Shown one piece after another: positions 9,760-21,110 of a stretch of 55,825 nucleotides of DNA (positions within the stretch are counted from its first letter, which is position 1; each line of letters opens with the position of its first letter). A program made the translations under genes and the position numbers. The DNA lies in assembly GCA_049999765.1 (NCBI GenBank), contig JBNGIQ010004208.1, positions 1 through 55,825 of the forward strand, given 5' to 3'. The DNA comes from Phaeoceros laevis (Eukaryota > Anthocerotophyta > Anthocerotopsida > Notothyladales). A model generated the notes under the pieces. The model searched no databases. It was not told the origin of the DNA and saw nothing but the letters and a program-made list of their open reading frames with translations.

Positions 9760-12368
9760 TCAACTCTCACAACAGCCTGGATCACCGTTAATCAGCTTCT
9801 CCCACAAACACATCATTAGCCGAGGCGTCTGGTAGTGCGAGGTGTAGTAGTCTCGTACACATCCTCGCTGACAGAACCTCGTGTCATCGAAAATCTCCAC
9901 TGGCTTCAGCTGGCCGGATTCAGCAACCCAGATGCCCACTGCCACGTCCTCCATTTTAAATATCTGTGGCACAGGCGCAAGGTCAGGCCCCCAAACAGTT
10001 GAAACAGGACTTCACCAAGTACAACCACTTCTGATAGTTTCTCACCCGAAGACTTTCTTCTTCTTTTTTGGCCAGTATGAAGTTGGCAATATCAGCTGAT
10101 ATAATGTATCCTGGGCCTCCTTGTGCGTAAGGTGGATACACTTCGCCTGACCACTCCTGCAATGTAGGGACACCAGAATGTCAAACACCCAGGTAACTCC
10201 CAGAAATCAACTAGTAGCATGGTCATAGCAGGCAGCATACCTCGCGTGTCACCGCCCATTTCCCCTGTCGCAGGGCTTGATGATAGTAGTTCATGTTGCC
10301 CATGTATAAACTCTGCTTGTTACCGTTTTCTCTGACCAATTTCAGGATTGTCTCTACTTTGACGAAGGTGTCATCATCACATTTCATAATGTACTGCGCG
10401 GAGAAATTTTTGATCTGCCAGAAATCGAAAAACTATGACCGTCAATAAGCAAGAGTTTGGCAGAGGAAAGCGACAATTCACAGGGTTTGCTTGAACTGAC
10501 CCCGTATTCAATAATTGCAACGGTCTTCAGGACTAGAAGCTGATAACTATCCATGTAGGGAACTATGACAACGTCGCCATAAAAGTCTGCCTCTCTTTTT
10601 AGTTGTGCGTTAATGGCCTGATCTGCATGCTGTATAAAGGCCACACCCAAAAATGAGAAGGTTACAAGAAGCACCATGTAAATAGAACGATGGTATAGAA
10701 AGCACCAAAAAACCTACCAGGGCAACAAAAAATCGAGCTACAACTTTTGAAGCTTGAATAGATCTTGACTGCATCCATGTTTTGCGAACAGACATCCGTT
10801 CTGCAAAGTGATCGCTGCCAGCCATAATTCCTATAAAGAGCTCAACTGCACCATAAGGCAATTCCGGAGCTTTGTATAGAGTAGACTGCTCAATCAGCTG
10901 CTCTGGAGAGAAGCTTGGGTATGAAGTGGGCAGAGCTGTCACCACCAGATTGTACACATCAACGTCTCCACCCACCGACACTGCTGTTGCCTCTTCCACA
11001 ACGAAACTCTGCCAAGAACGACATGACCTGACACATGAGCATGAAGTTGCAAAGCTTTCCAAATAAAACTAACGTCTTGGAACTGCAAATTAAAGGCGCT
11101 GCGGATATGGAATCATCTTACCGTTCGGTATGGAAATGAGGTGATATGTCTGCCATCCACAGTCACTTGGTAACCTTCATATCCAGCTCTGATAGTGAGA
11201 ACAAAAGTCTGCTCCTCAGTAAAGGGATACTTCCAATCTGCTGTGGATTTCTCTGTCCGCCCAATCCATCTCTCCAGCCACGACGATTTCTTCTGTTCAG
11301 CTGGATCATCTTCATCACGGAGCCATCTCTCACACTTCACCAGCTCATCCACTGAAAAGGACACCAGATTGAGGAGCTAAGTACTCCCATGCAGAGAAGT
11401 ATTTGCAGCTAGGGTGCAATCTGGTGTGAAGATTTACCTGTATCGGCATCGTCTGGAGAGGGCGTTCCATCACATCGCTGTCCATTCCCCCATTGTCCAT
11501 GATAGCAAGTGTTTTGCTCAATTACAGGCTTGTGACTCCAGTCACCCTTCACCCGTGGGTTAAAATGCAGGATTCGAGGAGGCTCTTCATCACCGTGTGC
11601 AAGTTTCAAACCCAGGAGCTCCACTAAGAACTGGGAGACTGCAACACTCATTGTGTCATCCACCCTGGAAATTGTAGGCATGTACTCCATGTGAGCAGTT
11701 CGTGGCTTCCCTATCACAGTAATCGCAGAACCAGCTGCCAGCCCACAAGGTAGCAACATAGTCTGCCCTGCCTGTTGCAGCTCCCATCCTGACATCGTCA
11801 GAGATTGCAGACAGACCTCCGCCTCATCTCGGAGTGGACTCCTTTCACCAAAGCTGCTGCTATTGGCTAATAGAAGGAGCAGTTCGTTCCATGCCTTGTC
11901 CCCTGCAGCAAAAGCATCATCTGCATCCTTCTGCAAGGCCCACCATGAATCCTGCTTCTCCTTGTATGGCATCTGGGTAATCTTTGGTCTCTTCTCCAGT
12001 GTCTGTCGCAATTTGCTATGACCTACAGTTTCTGCTTCTTCATGTGTCCTACTAGTGTATTTATCAACTCTTTTCTCCCGCTTCTGCTTCGCCTTCCGGC
12101 GAGTACTTCGGCTCCAAGAACTAAATCCATCGTCATCCCAAGGTCGCAAAACTTCGAGCTGCACGCCTCCGCCATTGCCAAGACCTATAACTTCCAGCTT
12201 TTCCTCCTTCACATCAAGAGGGGAAAGGTCTCTTTTATAAGGCACCAATCTCGGCTTGGAAAATTGGTGTACTTGCACGGTTATAAAACCGACAATGACG
12301 AGAAAGAGCAGTGACAACCGGCGTGCCCGACTCCATAGACAATAAACCTTCTCCCTCCTATTTCCCAT
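9760..12368 (-). CDS. Hydroxyproline O-galactosyltransferase-like GT31 with galectin domain
   Basis: Seven exons: 12368-11438, 11351-11122, 11008-10718, 10629-10501, 10414-10241, 10156-10046 and 9963-9760, in consistent phase, 689 residues. A basic N-terminus and one transmembrane helix (about residues 18-33, [16 protein letters not shown]) give a type II Golgi topology. A galectin (Gal-bind lectin) region follows, spanning the end of exon 1 to early exon 3 ([13 protein letters not shown]). The GT31 catalytic domain starts near [21 protein letters not shown] and includes [10 protein letters not shown], the metal-binding CDDDTF (DDD about residues 540-542), [19 protein letters not shown] and a Cys-containing tail. 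This order and length match plant GALT2-6, which add the first galactose to hydroxyproline on arabinogalactan proteins. UDP-Gal and a divalent metal are the expected donor and cofactor. The assignment to GALT rather than another galectin-GT31 member is by overall layout. Confidence 0.9.
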
Positions 12369-13635
12369 TTCACCTGGATGCCTAATGCCACAGACACAGA
12401 GCCATCAACCCGAAGAACGGAAGAAACTCATCCGTGTCTTCCCGGCCAGACGCTAAAGCGACACTTAACCACCAGTGCGCCCGAATAAAACGGTCTTCAG
12501 TATGAGTGAAACTTTTCACGAACTTCCAATCTTCCACTACGTAAGGGAAAACCACAAACTGCTTCAGGTGCCACTGCGCGGCCGATTTCTTTCAGCTGTC
12601 CACAGCTATCACAAATCAAGATAGCACACTGCTAACCTCTGCTACAATTTTCCATTTCGCTACAGGCTCCCTGTCTGCGGTACAAAGATTCCTGTGAAGT
12701 GGCACCCAATCCTTTCACGCTCGCCAGAGCTAATCTGCAATTGCCCGCCAACTGGTGGCATAGTTCAAGAAAGCTCAGCGTCCCAATCCAGCTGCTTCCA
12801 AACTTAAAGCCGGACACAACCAGCTCCTGGCAGTCCCGCTGATCCAGCACACCAGCTCCGGCAGTCGGCAACGCACAAGCAGCGCATCCCTGGCCTCCAA
12901 TCCTGGCAGCAAGGCAGGGCACAGCAAAGGAGGCCAGAATGCAGACCTCCAATCAGCGCAGCACCGGAGGGGTCACCTGGTTTCAGGTAGAGTCGGCACG
13001 GAAGAACTTCACGAAACATTTAATGGCGATGACGGTTAGTGCAATCACTCGAGAGCCGGAACGAAGCTCTTTTCTTGCACGCTGCCCGAGGGACGGACGG
13101 AGAAGGCGACGCGGCCGGAACTAGAAACTCCGAACACCAGTGCACCTGGCCTTCCGCCTTCGCCGGATCCGCTGTGGGCCTGCCAGGTAGTCCTAGACCG
13201 GCTACGTCTGCGGTCTTGACGTTTCATCCCGGACAACGCTTGAAGTTTCATCCCGCGCACCAATGTTTAAAAAACGAGTGGTTGAACAAGCGCCGAAAAA
13301 GAGCCTGCATGATCAATCTGTTGACCGTGAAGGGTAAGTAAAATACAATCGTGACTGACTGCCTGCCTGCCTGGCCGCATTCAAGCTGGCCCATGCACTG
13401 CACATGATCGCATTGAAATTTCAGACCTTTCCACGGTGTCTTCGTCGTGGGAGTTTCCGTCCTGCTGCCCAGCTGGATCGAACTGTACCTAGTTTCCAGG
13501 GAAGGAACATCTGACGTCCACCCAGAGCTTTAGTGACGCCCTGTAAACGTTGATTGCTGCATTCTGCAATCAACGGAGGGCTTTCTATGTGTATGATACA
13601 ACGAATAGTTGTACAAAGGGCCATTCCAAGCTAGA
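12369..13635. other. Intergenic region, no gene supported
   Basis: Lies between the 5' end of the GT31 gene and the stop of PUB49, so it includes the GT31 promoter. Short frames on both strands are compositional only. No tRNA, repeat or conserved motif was noticed. Confidence 0.5.
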
Positions 13636-16551
13636 CTACCAGCTTGAAAAGTCCTTGAATTCTACTCCAGCAGCAGCAACCCTTCTCTTCTTGGTTGCAA
13701 TGCTCTCGTCTACACTTGTGGCTGCTGGATTGATGTCTTTAGCGGGTTCTCTTGCTTTGAGATACTTGCCGACGCCCGTTCCATTGGCAGTGAGAGACAC
13801 TCCTGATCCTGGATTGCTGAACCAGGCACCCACTTTCTCCTGATAGCAACAAGATGGGTGAATCTTAGTGCAAAGACAGCTTGCAATTGACTAATTTGAT
13901 CCTTGCTGGCAGACTTGGTTAGAATGGACTCACCTCTTCCGCAATTTCTTCCACGGTTTTGACCGGCTTCTTTTTCTCCCGTTCTTCCTCCTCTTCTAGC
14001 TCCGTGTAGGGATTTACAAAAATGGAGAAGCGTAATATCTTGATTTCTTGCTGCCGAAAGCCGAACACTAGAAGTCAACGGTGCACTCCCTAGACGTTTA
14101 GACTCTCTTCGAGAGAGACTCCACATTTCTGGCTAAAAGCAAACACCAGCAGGCAGAAGGGGCCTCGGTTCTTACCAATGGTTTATCATCATCGTCTGTA
14201 GGAATCTTCTCCATGTCTGTCAACACCTCCATACCACCAACTACACGACCAAACACTGTGTGCTTGTAGTTGAGATGCTGAGCTGACTTGTACAGAATGA
14301 AGAATTGGGAACCATTGCTATGTGGTCCACTGTTGGCCATGCTCAAGATGCCCCTTCCAGAATGAAGCAACTTTGAATTTAGCTCGTCTTTAAATGGCTT
14401 TCCCCATATTGACTCACCACCTTTCCCTGTACCAGTTGGATCTCCACCCTGTATCATAAAGTTTCTGCAAGAAAGCGTGAACTCCATAAACGTTCCTGCC
14501 ATGATGTGATCATTGAACATGCAAAAATCGAGGAGTGAATCCATGCACAGCAACACAAACCTGATGCTCCGGTGAAAAGCAACTCCGTCATAATAGCCCC
14601 TTTCACAAAGAGTGAGGAAATTCTCACAGGTACGTGGGGTGATGTCACAATGTAACTCAATGTTGATGTCTCCATGTGAGGAGTGCAAGCGCACATAACC
14701 TTTCTTTGTAGGATTTCTTTCAGCCTTCACATACTCAAAATCATTTGTCGTGACTGGATCATAGGAAGTGGACGTGAAGGATCGAGATGCTGCACCCGTA
14801 GTGTATCTGCTCTTGACCTGAGGAACAGCAGAGCAAGAAAAAGTGAGTAGTCTACATTTAGAACAACAGGAATAGTACAACCAGAAACAGAAGAAGCATA
14901 CCATCTTGGTGTTCACAGGAACCAGCTCCCCTTGCAAGTGCTGTGCCACTCTGGCAGCTGTTTTCTCAGCCGTTCCAGCCTTTGCAGCAGCTGCACTTCT
15001 TCCATGGACTGAGGCTGATGCAGCATCTACCACACTTAAACCCTGTGGAACGTCAGGTTTGCTCTTGCCCCTTGCCTCCTTTTTAGCAGCACGCTCTCTG
15101 GCTGCGTCCAAGTCTGACGCAGCTGCAGCTCTCTCTTGTTGAGCCTTCCCACCTCCCCCACCCTGCAACACGGCCTGCTTTCCTTTCTCAGTGCCAAGAT
15201 CTTTCATCATACGTTTGATATCATCTGACATGTTGATGTTGTATGTTGGGTCCTCCTGGAGTTTTCGGAGTTCTGAAAAAGTATCAAGATCAACAAATCA
15301 CTGGTATCGTCAGGGAACATCCCTGCAAGGTATCAATGGTTAAGGTGCTATGTTCTACTATCTGAAGCATGCTGACCTTCATCGTCAAGTTTGAGATCAC
15401 CCTTCACGTGATCAAACTCAGTGAGAACCTTGTTATCCAACTTATTGGGATCCTGCGCACAGCACCATGAGTCACTGAGATGGCAATGTATGCCCAACAG
15501 TATGCATGCAAGAGAATGCGACCAAAATCTGTATCGATTGTCAACTGCATGCATTGAAGAAATCCTTACACAAGCTACAGAGACTAGCGTGACAGATAAC
15601 CAAACCAAATCACTAAGCAGGGCTCCGGAATATTTTGCAAAACCAGGTTTCCCTTGCCTGAAACAAGTCACAGTGCCAATAACCAAGGATAGATTTAAAC
15701 CTGAATGGTTATGATGTCCTCCCTACTAAATTGCTCATCTGTGAGCAGTTCTTTCCAATTTTTTGTCTTGATGTTCAGTTCTCTTACAGCCTGCATGATT
15801 AAGTATGTTAGCTGCACTTCTAGTAAGTTGCTACTTCAAAGACAGATAGGGCATGCATAAGAAAATGGATGGGCATCTAATTTGCAACCACCTCATAGGA
15901 GAACACGTTCCCAGTTGTTTTCACAGCAACAATGTGTGTGTATTCCGTAAAAACTTTGTGCAATACAGGGCACTGATATTCTCCTAAGCAAAAAGGGCAC
16001 CACAAAGGCAAACTGGATTACGACAGCATCATACCATCATACGGCAAAGCCGATATTCCAAAAAAATTGAGAGGTCAAGAGAAGACCATCATACCATCTG
16101 CATTTTTGTGGAACTGCAGTTTGATAAGATCTTTCAAAGCCAAGGGTGATCCAGACACAGGATTTTTCCCAAACTTCTGTATGTAGGGAACAATGTTCCT
16201 GAATCACACAATTCTCAGTGAATTCAAAAGCAACAAGCTGAATACAAACACGGGGATGATCGAATTTGAACTAACAGGATCTCGAAGACATGTCCCTCGC
16301 CTGTGCAGACGGGGTCCTCAAATGGCGTGAAAGTAAGCCTGCACCGAAGCACACAAGATTCAGTCACTCCAGCGTGACTAAAATCAACACTTCAAATCCA
16401 AGCAACAAGGCCAGCATACTCACGCGCAGCAGTAGTACGGGAGTTGCTTGAACGGCACTCTGACGTCACGGTTTTTAGCTCCGCCCCATTCGGTAGCCCA
16501 CTCGGTCCGAGTAATAAACATCCGATCCTTGCTGTGCTGCTTCTTCCCCAT
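13636..16551 (-). CDS. PUB49: U-box / cyclophilin peptidyl-prolyl isomerase (PUB49, PPIL2 family)
   Basis: Eleven exons: 16551-16424, 16338-16276, 16198-16095, 15983-15892, 15790-15701, 15452-15377, 15272-14902, 14817-14561, 14464-14176, 14050-13934 and 13839-13636. All splice in phase to 596 residues, the expected family length. The protein opens with MGKKQHSKDRMFITRTEW, followed by the U-box (FTPFEDPVC, IVPYIQKFGKNPVSGSPL) over about residues 35-110. A linker with SVVDAASASVHGRSA follows, then a cyclophilin domain from about residue 340 (GDINIELHCDITPRTCENF, FHRSIRNFMIQGGDPTGTG, MANSGPHSNGSQFF, LNYKHTVFGRVVGG). The C-terminal VGKYLKAR...KKRRV...EFKDFSSW is typical of the plant orthologue. 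The human homologue is a spliceosome-associated nuclear isomerase with E3 activity. The same dual role is inferred here. Confidence 0.96.
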
Positions 16552-16820
16552 GGCGGCACCTTCTCCTAGATTCAACAACAAATCGCGCAGTCCGACAACA
16601 CCAGCGCCCAGCAAACATCGTAATATTGACGAAGATTCCAGAGATTAGGGCTACGGATTCTTCGCGTTGAACAAACGCGTGTCCATGAAGCTACCTTGGC
16701 TACTTCAGGCGATTGAAAGTAGAACTTGTAGAACTGAGTCGGTTGGAGCTGCGCTAGCTGTCTAGGGGGGTGTTTCATCGGACCATACCAGCCGAATTGC
16801 GTTGGCCGCTGCGGGTGGAA
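16552..16820. promoter_or_regulatory. Short divergent promoter, PUB49 / Derlin
   Basis: Only 269 bases separate the two start codons, so this is a compact bidirectional promoter by position. No TATA box was identified with confidence. Confidence 0.5.
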
Positions 16821-18306
16821 ATGTCGTCACCAGCTGAGTAAGAATTGACCCATTGCTGCGTTTCTTCTCCATATTTCCATCTTTTCGTGCCCAGCAATTT
16901 TTGTTTTTGGGAACGGGCACTGTCAATTATTGGCCATGTCCAATTGAACTCTTAGTTGGTTCCAAAATTCACATCCAGCTAATTGTCCTAGGATGCTTTG
17001 TTTGACACGTGCCTTGTGGTATCCAGGTTCTATCATTCTCTTCCCCCAGTAAGCAGGGCATATGGAACAATTTGTGTCCTCACAACCGTTTTGTGCACCG
17101 TTGGACTTCTCAATCCAATGCACTTGATACTTGACAGCAACTTGGTGTTCAAAAAGCTTCAGGTAGCTCACCTGTTATCAGTCGGGGGTGCTTTCTCCTG
17201 CTAGCGACCAGGCTCTAGTTCAAACTAAGATTCAAACACATGTCTTGGATGATTTTCTCTTTTGCAGCTTTGGCGATTGGTGACAAACTTCTTCTACCTC
17301 GGTGGGTTCTCCATGGCATTTGGGATGCAAATTCTCATGATGTGAGCGACTCATACTACCCTGAATTCTACAAGTTATGGTTCTCGTAGTTGCTTTGTTT
17401 TCTGTGCTCCTTTTCCTCTACTGTTAGCGTTAGCGTTTGTCACTGATTGCAGCTGGCGTGCTGTTGGTCAATTCATGGGCTGTCTTCCAGAGCCAGATAT
17501 GGTGTACAACTGGAGAGGGGGCCTTACGACAAGCGAACAGCAGACTTTGTGTGGATGATACTGCTTGCCATGGGAGCCTTTGATGTGAGTGCAGCTCATC
17601 TTCTCCACAGGATTATGATCCTGATACTATGTTGTGTTCTTTAGTCAATCCACCATGCTACTTGGAGATATCATCTTTATACGTTTCATGCAGGTACTTG
17701 CACTCCTTGTGCCAGTTCTCAACTTCTATGTCATGGGAAGCTGTCTTGTGTTTATGCTGGTTTACTTGTGGAGTAGAGAATTTGCCAGCGCAAGAGTCAG
17801 CATTGCAGGGCTCGTGACCCTTCAGGTACATCTGATGCTTCCATTTTTCTTTCGGATTTTAGCTGTCTGCTGGAGACTTGGGTTACCGCCGTTCTGCATT
17901 CTGAACTTGCCTGTCTGGTGTCAGGGATTTTACCTCCCATGGGCTTTGGTGGTGCTGAACACCCTATTTGGGTCCTCACCCTTGCCTGACCTCGCGGGAA
18001 TCTTTGTTGGCCATGCCTACTATTTCTTCAATGACCTATACCCACGCCAAAGTGGGAGGAACTTGTTGAAGACTCCGTTGTGGGTGTATCCTTTTCGAAG
18101 TCTGCTAAATTGTCCAAGTTGGGCTTGATTTCTAACGGACCACGGTGTAGTGTCGATGTTGGATGCGGTCCCCTTGACTCCGTTGCAGACACAGGCAGGT
18201 AGCAAAGTGGGATCGAGCAGGGCCCCAATACTATTCTCCCGTCCGAGAAGCAGCGGTTCCAGGAGGGGTGTTTTCCGGCCGGAGCTACAGGATGAACAGG
18301 GATTGA
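16821..18306 (+). CDS. DER1: Derlin (Der1-like ERAD membrane protein)
   Basis: Seven exons: 16821-16837, 17027-17162, 17268-17341, 17491-17584, 17694-17825, 17925-18085 and 18195-18306, 241 residues. The first exon is only 17 bases (MSSPAE). Diagnostic Derlin sequence is present throughout: FYHSLPPVSRAYG, LNPMHLILD, LVFKKLQLWRLVTNF, GVQLERGPYDKRTADF, VYLWSREFASARVSI, FYLPWALVVLN, DLAGIFVGHAYYF, LLKTPLW and the C-terminal VFSGRSYRM. Derlins are rhomboid pseudoproteases of the ER membrane that help extract misfolded proteins for ubiquitin-dependent degradation. The WR motif is kept. A shorter form is possible if the last intron is retained, ending after about 14 extra codons at 18128. Confidence 0.96.
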
Positions 18307-18572
18307 GAAAAATCTTGTTCCGACACACCCGTAAAATTGTTGAGAGACAGTTGACAACAGGTCTCTCTTTCCTATGGGCTGGTTGGAGGAATATGGATGA
18401 TCGGGTAGTGTTTCTTTAAAGGAGATGGCAACCTGAGGATGCAGCATCCTGTGCCAACACCCGCGCTCCAAACAGTAGTTTATCGTCATGCATTTTCAAA
18501 AAATGGTTCTCAGGAGTCTGAACTCTGAACTCCGAACTATAGAAGAACGAGAACGCAAATAGCTGTTTGCGA

Positions 18573-21110
18573 TTAGCTATGCGATGCACCATAGAGGCGT
18601 CGAAACTCCTTCCTAACATCATTGGCTACCTGCTGGGTAGCTCCCTTCCCGACCCAATCGGTCAACTGTGCTTCGACCTCAGCCCTCTTGAATCGGAAGT
18701 GCTCTTGTATAATCTCTGCAAACAGTGGCTCCGGTTTCCTCAGCGCTGCAAGCACAGCTATGGACAGTGTACTTCCTCGAAGTTTAGCATTGTCAGCTTG
18801 TGCGGCCTTGGGATTTAACCTTGATTCACGTCCCGGCTCATTGTAGTAAGGCTCCTCGACGAAGATCAGACTTTGTAGTGATACCAAAACTTGAAGCAAA
18901 GTACTCTTTCCAGGCATCCAACTAGGGCCAGTCTGCCAAGTTCCAAGTAAGCTGAGACAGACGTACCCTGTTGCATATAAGTTCGGATTGAATCTGACTG
19001 AACCCCCTCCGGTGGTGAGAAATTGAACCCTCGGCGGAACATTGGGGTAGTCCGCCGGCAGGAAAACGTCGAAGATGAACATTCCATTTTGGTACGGTGT
19101 TCCATGAGGACCCACTATCAACGCTTTCATCACATCCGCCCTGGCCTCATCGACACAGAGGTAGATGCTAGACCCCCATTCCAACGGCAGGGAGGTCGCC
19201 AATGAAGCAAGCTCTTTGGCAATAGCCAACATTCGACCTCGGTTGGTGTGGTTGCTGCTCTGGTTGGTGATCTCGTTGAAATGGTAGTTCCGATACCCAC
19301 CAGCTTTATCTGTCATTGCCAGGCTTCTGAATTGTAGTGGCTGGAGTTTCTTTTTGTAAGCTTCTATAACAGTTGAGAGGGGATCCACAGCTACATCTTT
19401 TGAGAGAGCGCCATGCTCTTTTTCCACATTGTAGCTGCAGCTTGCCTTGCCCTTGCCCTTGTCTTTGAATACTGGAAGGAAATCTTGCACTACCTGCTCA
19501 GGTTGTTCACTGTAACCATGTTTTGACCACTGGTCTTTGAGAATCTCGTAGGATTCACACAGCTTCAGTGCAAGCTGGATATCCACATCTGCAGTTGCCA
19601 TGTTTCTGCCTTCGTCTGGAAGCCTGCTCAGCATTAGCTTTGACTGCTGATACAAATTGGCCATGCTAGAAATAATTACCGGGTCACCATCAGATCGTTC
19701 CTGCCCTTCTTCCCGAAGAAGCTCGGGCAGCAGCCCATCGTGTGAGCCCATGCTTTTCAGGAAAGCCATCACTTCTAAGTAGCAACTGCTTTTCCAAGAA
19801 ATATCCAGGATGGAATCATTTGATAACATGTGCGATAAGACCGGTGCTAGAGTGTTTGCTCTCTGGAGGAGAGCCCATGTTGCAGGATTCAACCTCCCCA
19901 GAGTGCCACAATGATCCAACGTCTCCCGTAAAGCACGGAAGTGTTTCTCCATCTGATGGTGGAATTCCTGTTCCTTCCGCTGTGCGTCTGCCTGCTCGGT
20001 GCTGAACTCTTTAGCAGAACCCCCGTATCCTGTTCCTCCACCTTTCTTCTTCGACTTTCTCGCCTTCTTTGTGCTGTTTCTAGTCACCCCGGCAAACACC
20101 AGCCAAGTTTTCTTCACATCCAGCAGCTCAAGATAGAGCTCCTTTCTCCTGCTGCCGGTACAGGTTGCATGAACATCAGGAGTAGAATACTTGAACTGCC
20201 TTCCGCAAGCACAGCACCATTTGCCCTTGCAAGTGGTACACTGCCACAAGCTGCTGTTGCCTGTGCCCGTCAGGCTAATATATTTTGCTGTGGCCCGACA
20301 GGTTTCTCGGATGCACCGGGTGAGCAAGTTCTGGGAATTGGTATGGCCTTGCCCAGAATAAATACTATCCGAGCTCTCTAAGAGCCAGCTCTCATACCGT
20401 CCCATCTCCTGCTTTCCGATAACCCTGACAATCTCTTGGCGGGACAACTCCCGGCTGCACCCAGACAAACTGGGACAAAGAACCAACCCCGGCATCACAT
20501 TCCTGACTCTGTTGGCTGGCGGAGCAATTGTCTCGTTCACCTCCCTCAAAACATGGTCTGAAAGACAAGACACACAGAACCGGTGGTTGCATCCTCCCAG
20601 GGCTTCGCATGCACCGACACTTGGCTTCCTGCACAGCTCACACACAACCCCTCTGAACGGCCTGGAATCGGCAGTTAGGGTAGTCGCTCCTACCTGCTTG
20701 CAATTGAGGCTCAGCCCTGGGCCCAGATATACCGTGTTCCCAGCTCCGGTGCGTCCATCTCGTGCCCGCTTTCTTCGCGGTTGACTATCCTCTTCATCTG
20801 AAGAGAACAGCTCAACAACTTCCAGATTTCCAAGCATCTCAACCTTCCTGGAATGGCAACGCTGCTCGTCCCCTGGCGCTCGCTTGCTACAGGTCTGCTG
20901 CCTACCCAGCTTTCTGCATCTCTGCCTGCGGGGTTGAATGTCATCATCGTCGGAGGACAGGTCAATGACTTGGGAAACCTCATGCGCTGCTGGTGCCAGC
21001 ACCTTCACAGGGGCCACCAGCGACCTCACGGTGCGGCAGTCCGTGCTCCTGCTCATGACTCCACATACTTCCACCACCATCCTTGCTGACGGACGAGCGC
21101 GCACTGGCAT
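18573..21110 (-). CDS. E2-E3 hybrid: tandem SIMs + RING/IBR + BIRC6-like UBC domain
   Basis: Intronless frame from ATG 21110 to a stop at 18573, 845 residues. The frame is open 25 codons further upstream but without an ATG. Order of parts: SIM-like VIDLSSDDDD (about residues 48-57) and VVELFSSDEED (about 98-108), each a hydrophobic core followed by Ser/acidic residues and basic clusters. Next is a RING from about residue 157 (CELC ... CNHRFCVSC), then CPSLSGC, then an IBR-like Cys/His block (about 266-317: CIRETC, CTTCKGKWCCACG, H, C). A Lys-rich linker (KKARKSKKKGGG) follows, then a helical region, then a UBC domain from about residue 627 (RMLAIAKELASL, GPHGTPYQNGMFIFDVFLP, YPNVPP, FNPNLYATGYVCLSLLGTW, EEPYYNEPG) with active-site Cys718. 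The E2 resembles the BIRC6/UBE2O/PHO2 class. No clear third RING2 with a catalytic Cys is seen. It probably transfers ubiquitin to SUMO-tagged or otherwise bound targets in the nucleus (inference). Confidence 0.85.
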   Translation of the reverse strand: MPVRARPSARMVVEVCGVMSRSTDCRTVRSLVAPVKVLAPAAHEVSQVIDLSSDDDDIQPRRQRCRKLGRQQTCSKRAPGDEQRCHSRKVEMLGNLEVVELFSSDEEDSQPRRKRARDGRTGAGNTVYLGPGLSLNCKQVGATTLTADSRPFRGVVCELCRKPSVGACEALGGCNHRFCVSCLSDHVLREVNETIAPPANRVRNVMPGLVLCPSLSGCSRELSRQEIVRVIGKQEMGRYESWLLESSDSIYSGQGHTNSQNLLTRCIRETCRATAKYISLTGTGNSSLWQCTTCKGKWCCACGRQFKYSTPDVHATCTGSRRKELYLELLDVKKTWLVFAGVTRNSTKKARKSKKKGGGTGYGGSAKEFSTEQADAQRKEQEFHHQMEKHFRALRETLDHCGTLGRLNPATWALLQRANTLAPVLSHMLSNDSILDISWKSSCYLEVMAFLKSMGSHDGLLPELLREEGQERSDGDPVIISSMANLYQQSKLMLSRLPDEGRNMATADVDIQLALKLCESYEILKDQWSKHGYSEQPEQVVQDFLPVFKDKGKGKASCSYNVEKEHGALSKDVAVDPLSTVIEAYKKKLQPLQFRSLAMTDKAGGYRNYHFNEITNQSSNHTNRGRMLAIAKELASLATSLPLEWGSSIYLCVDEARADVMKALIVGPHGTPYQNGMFIFDVFLPADYPNVPPRVQFLTTGGGSVRFNPNLYATGYVCLSLLGTWQTGPSWMPGKSTLLQVLVSLQSLIFVEEPYYNEPGRESRLNPKAAQADNAKLRGSTLSIAVLAALRKPEPLFAEIIQEHFRFKRAEVEAQLTDWVGKGATQQVANDVRKEFRRLYGASHS

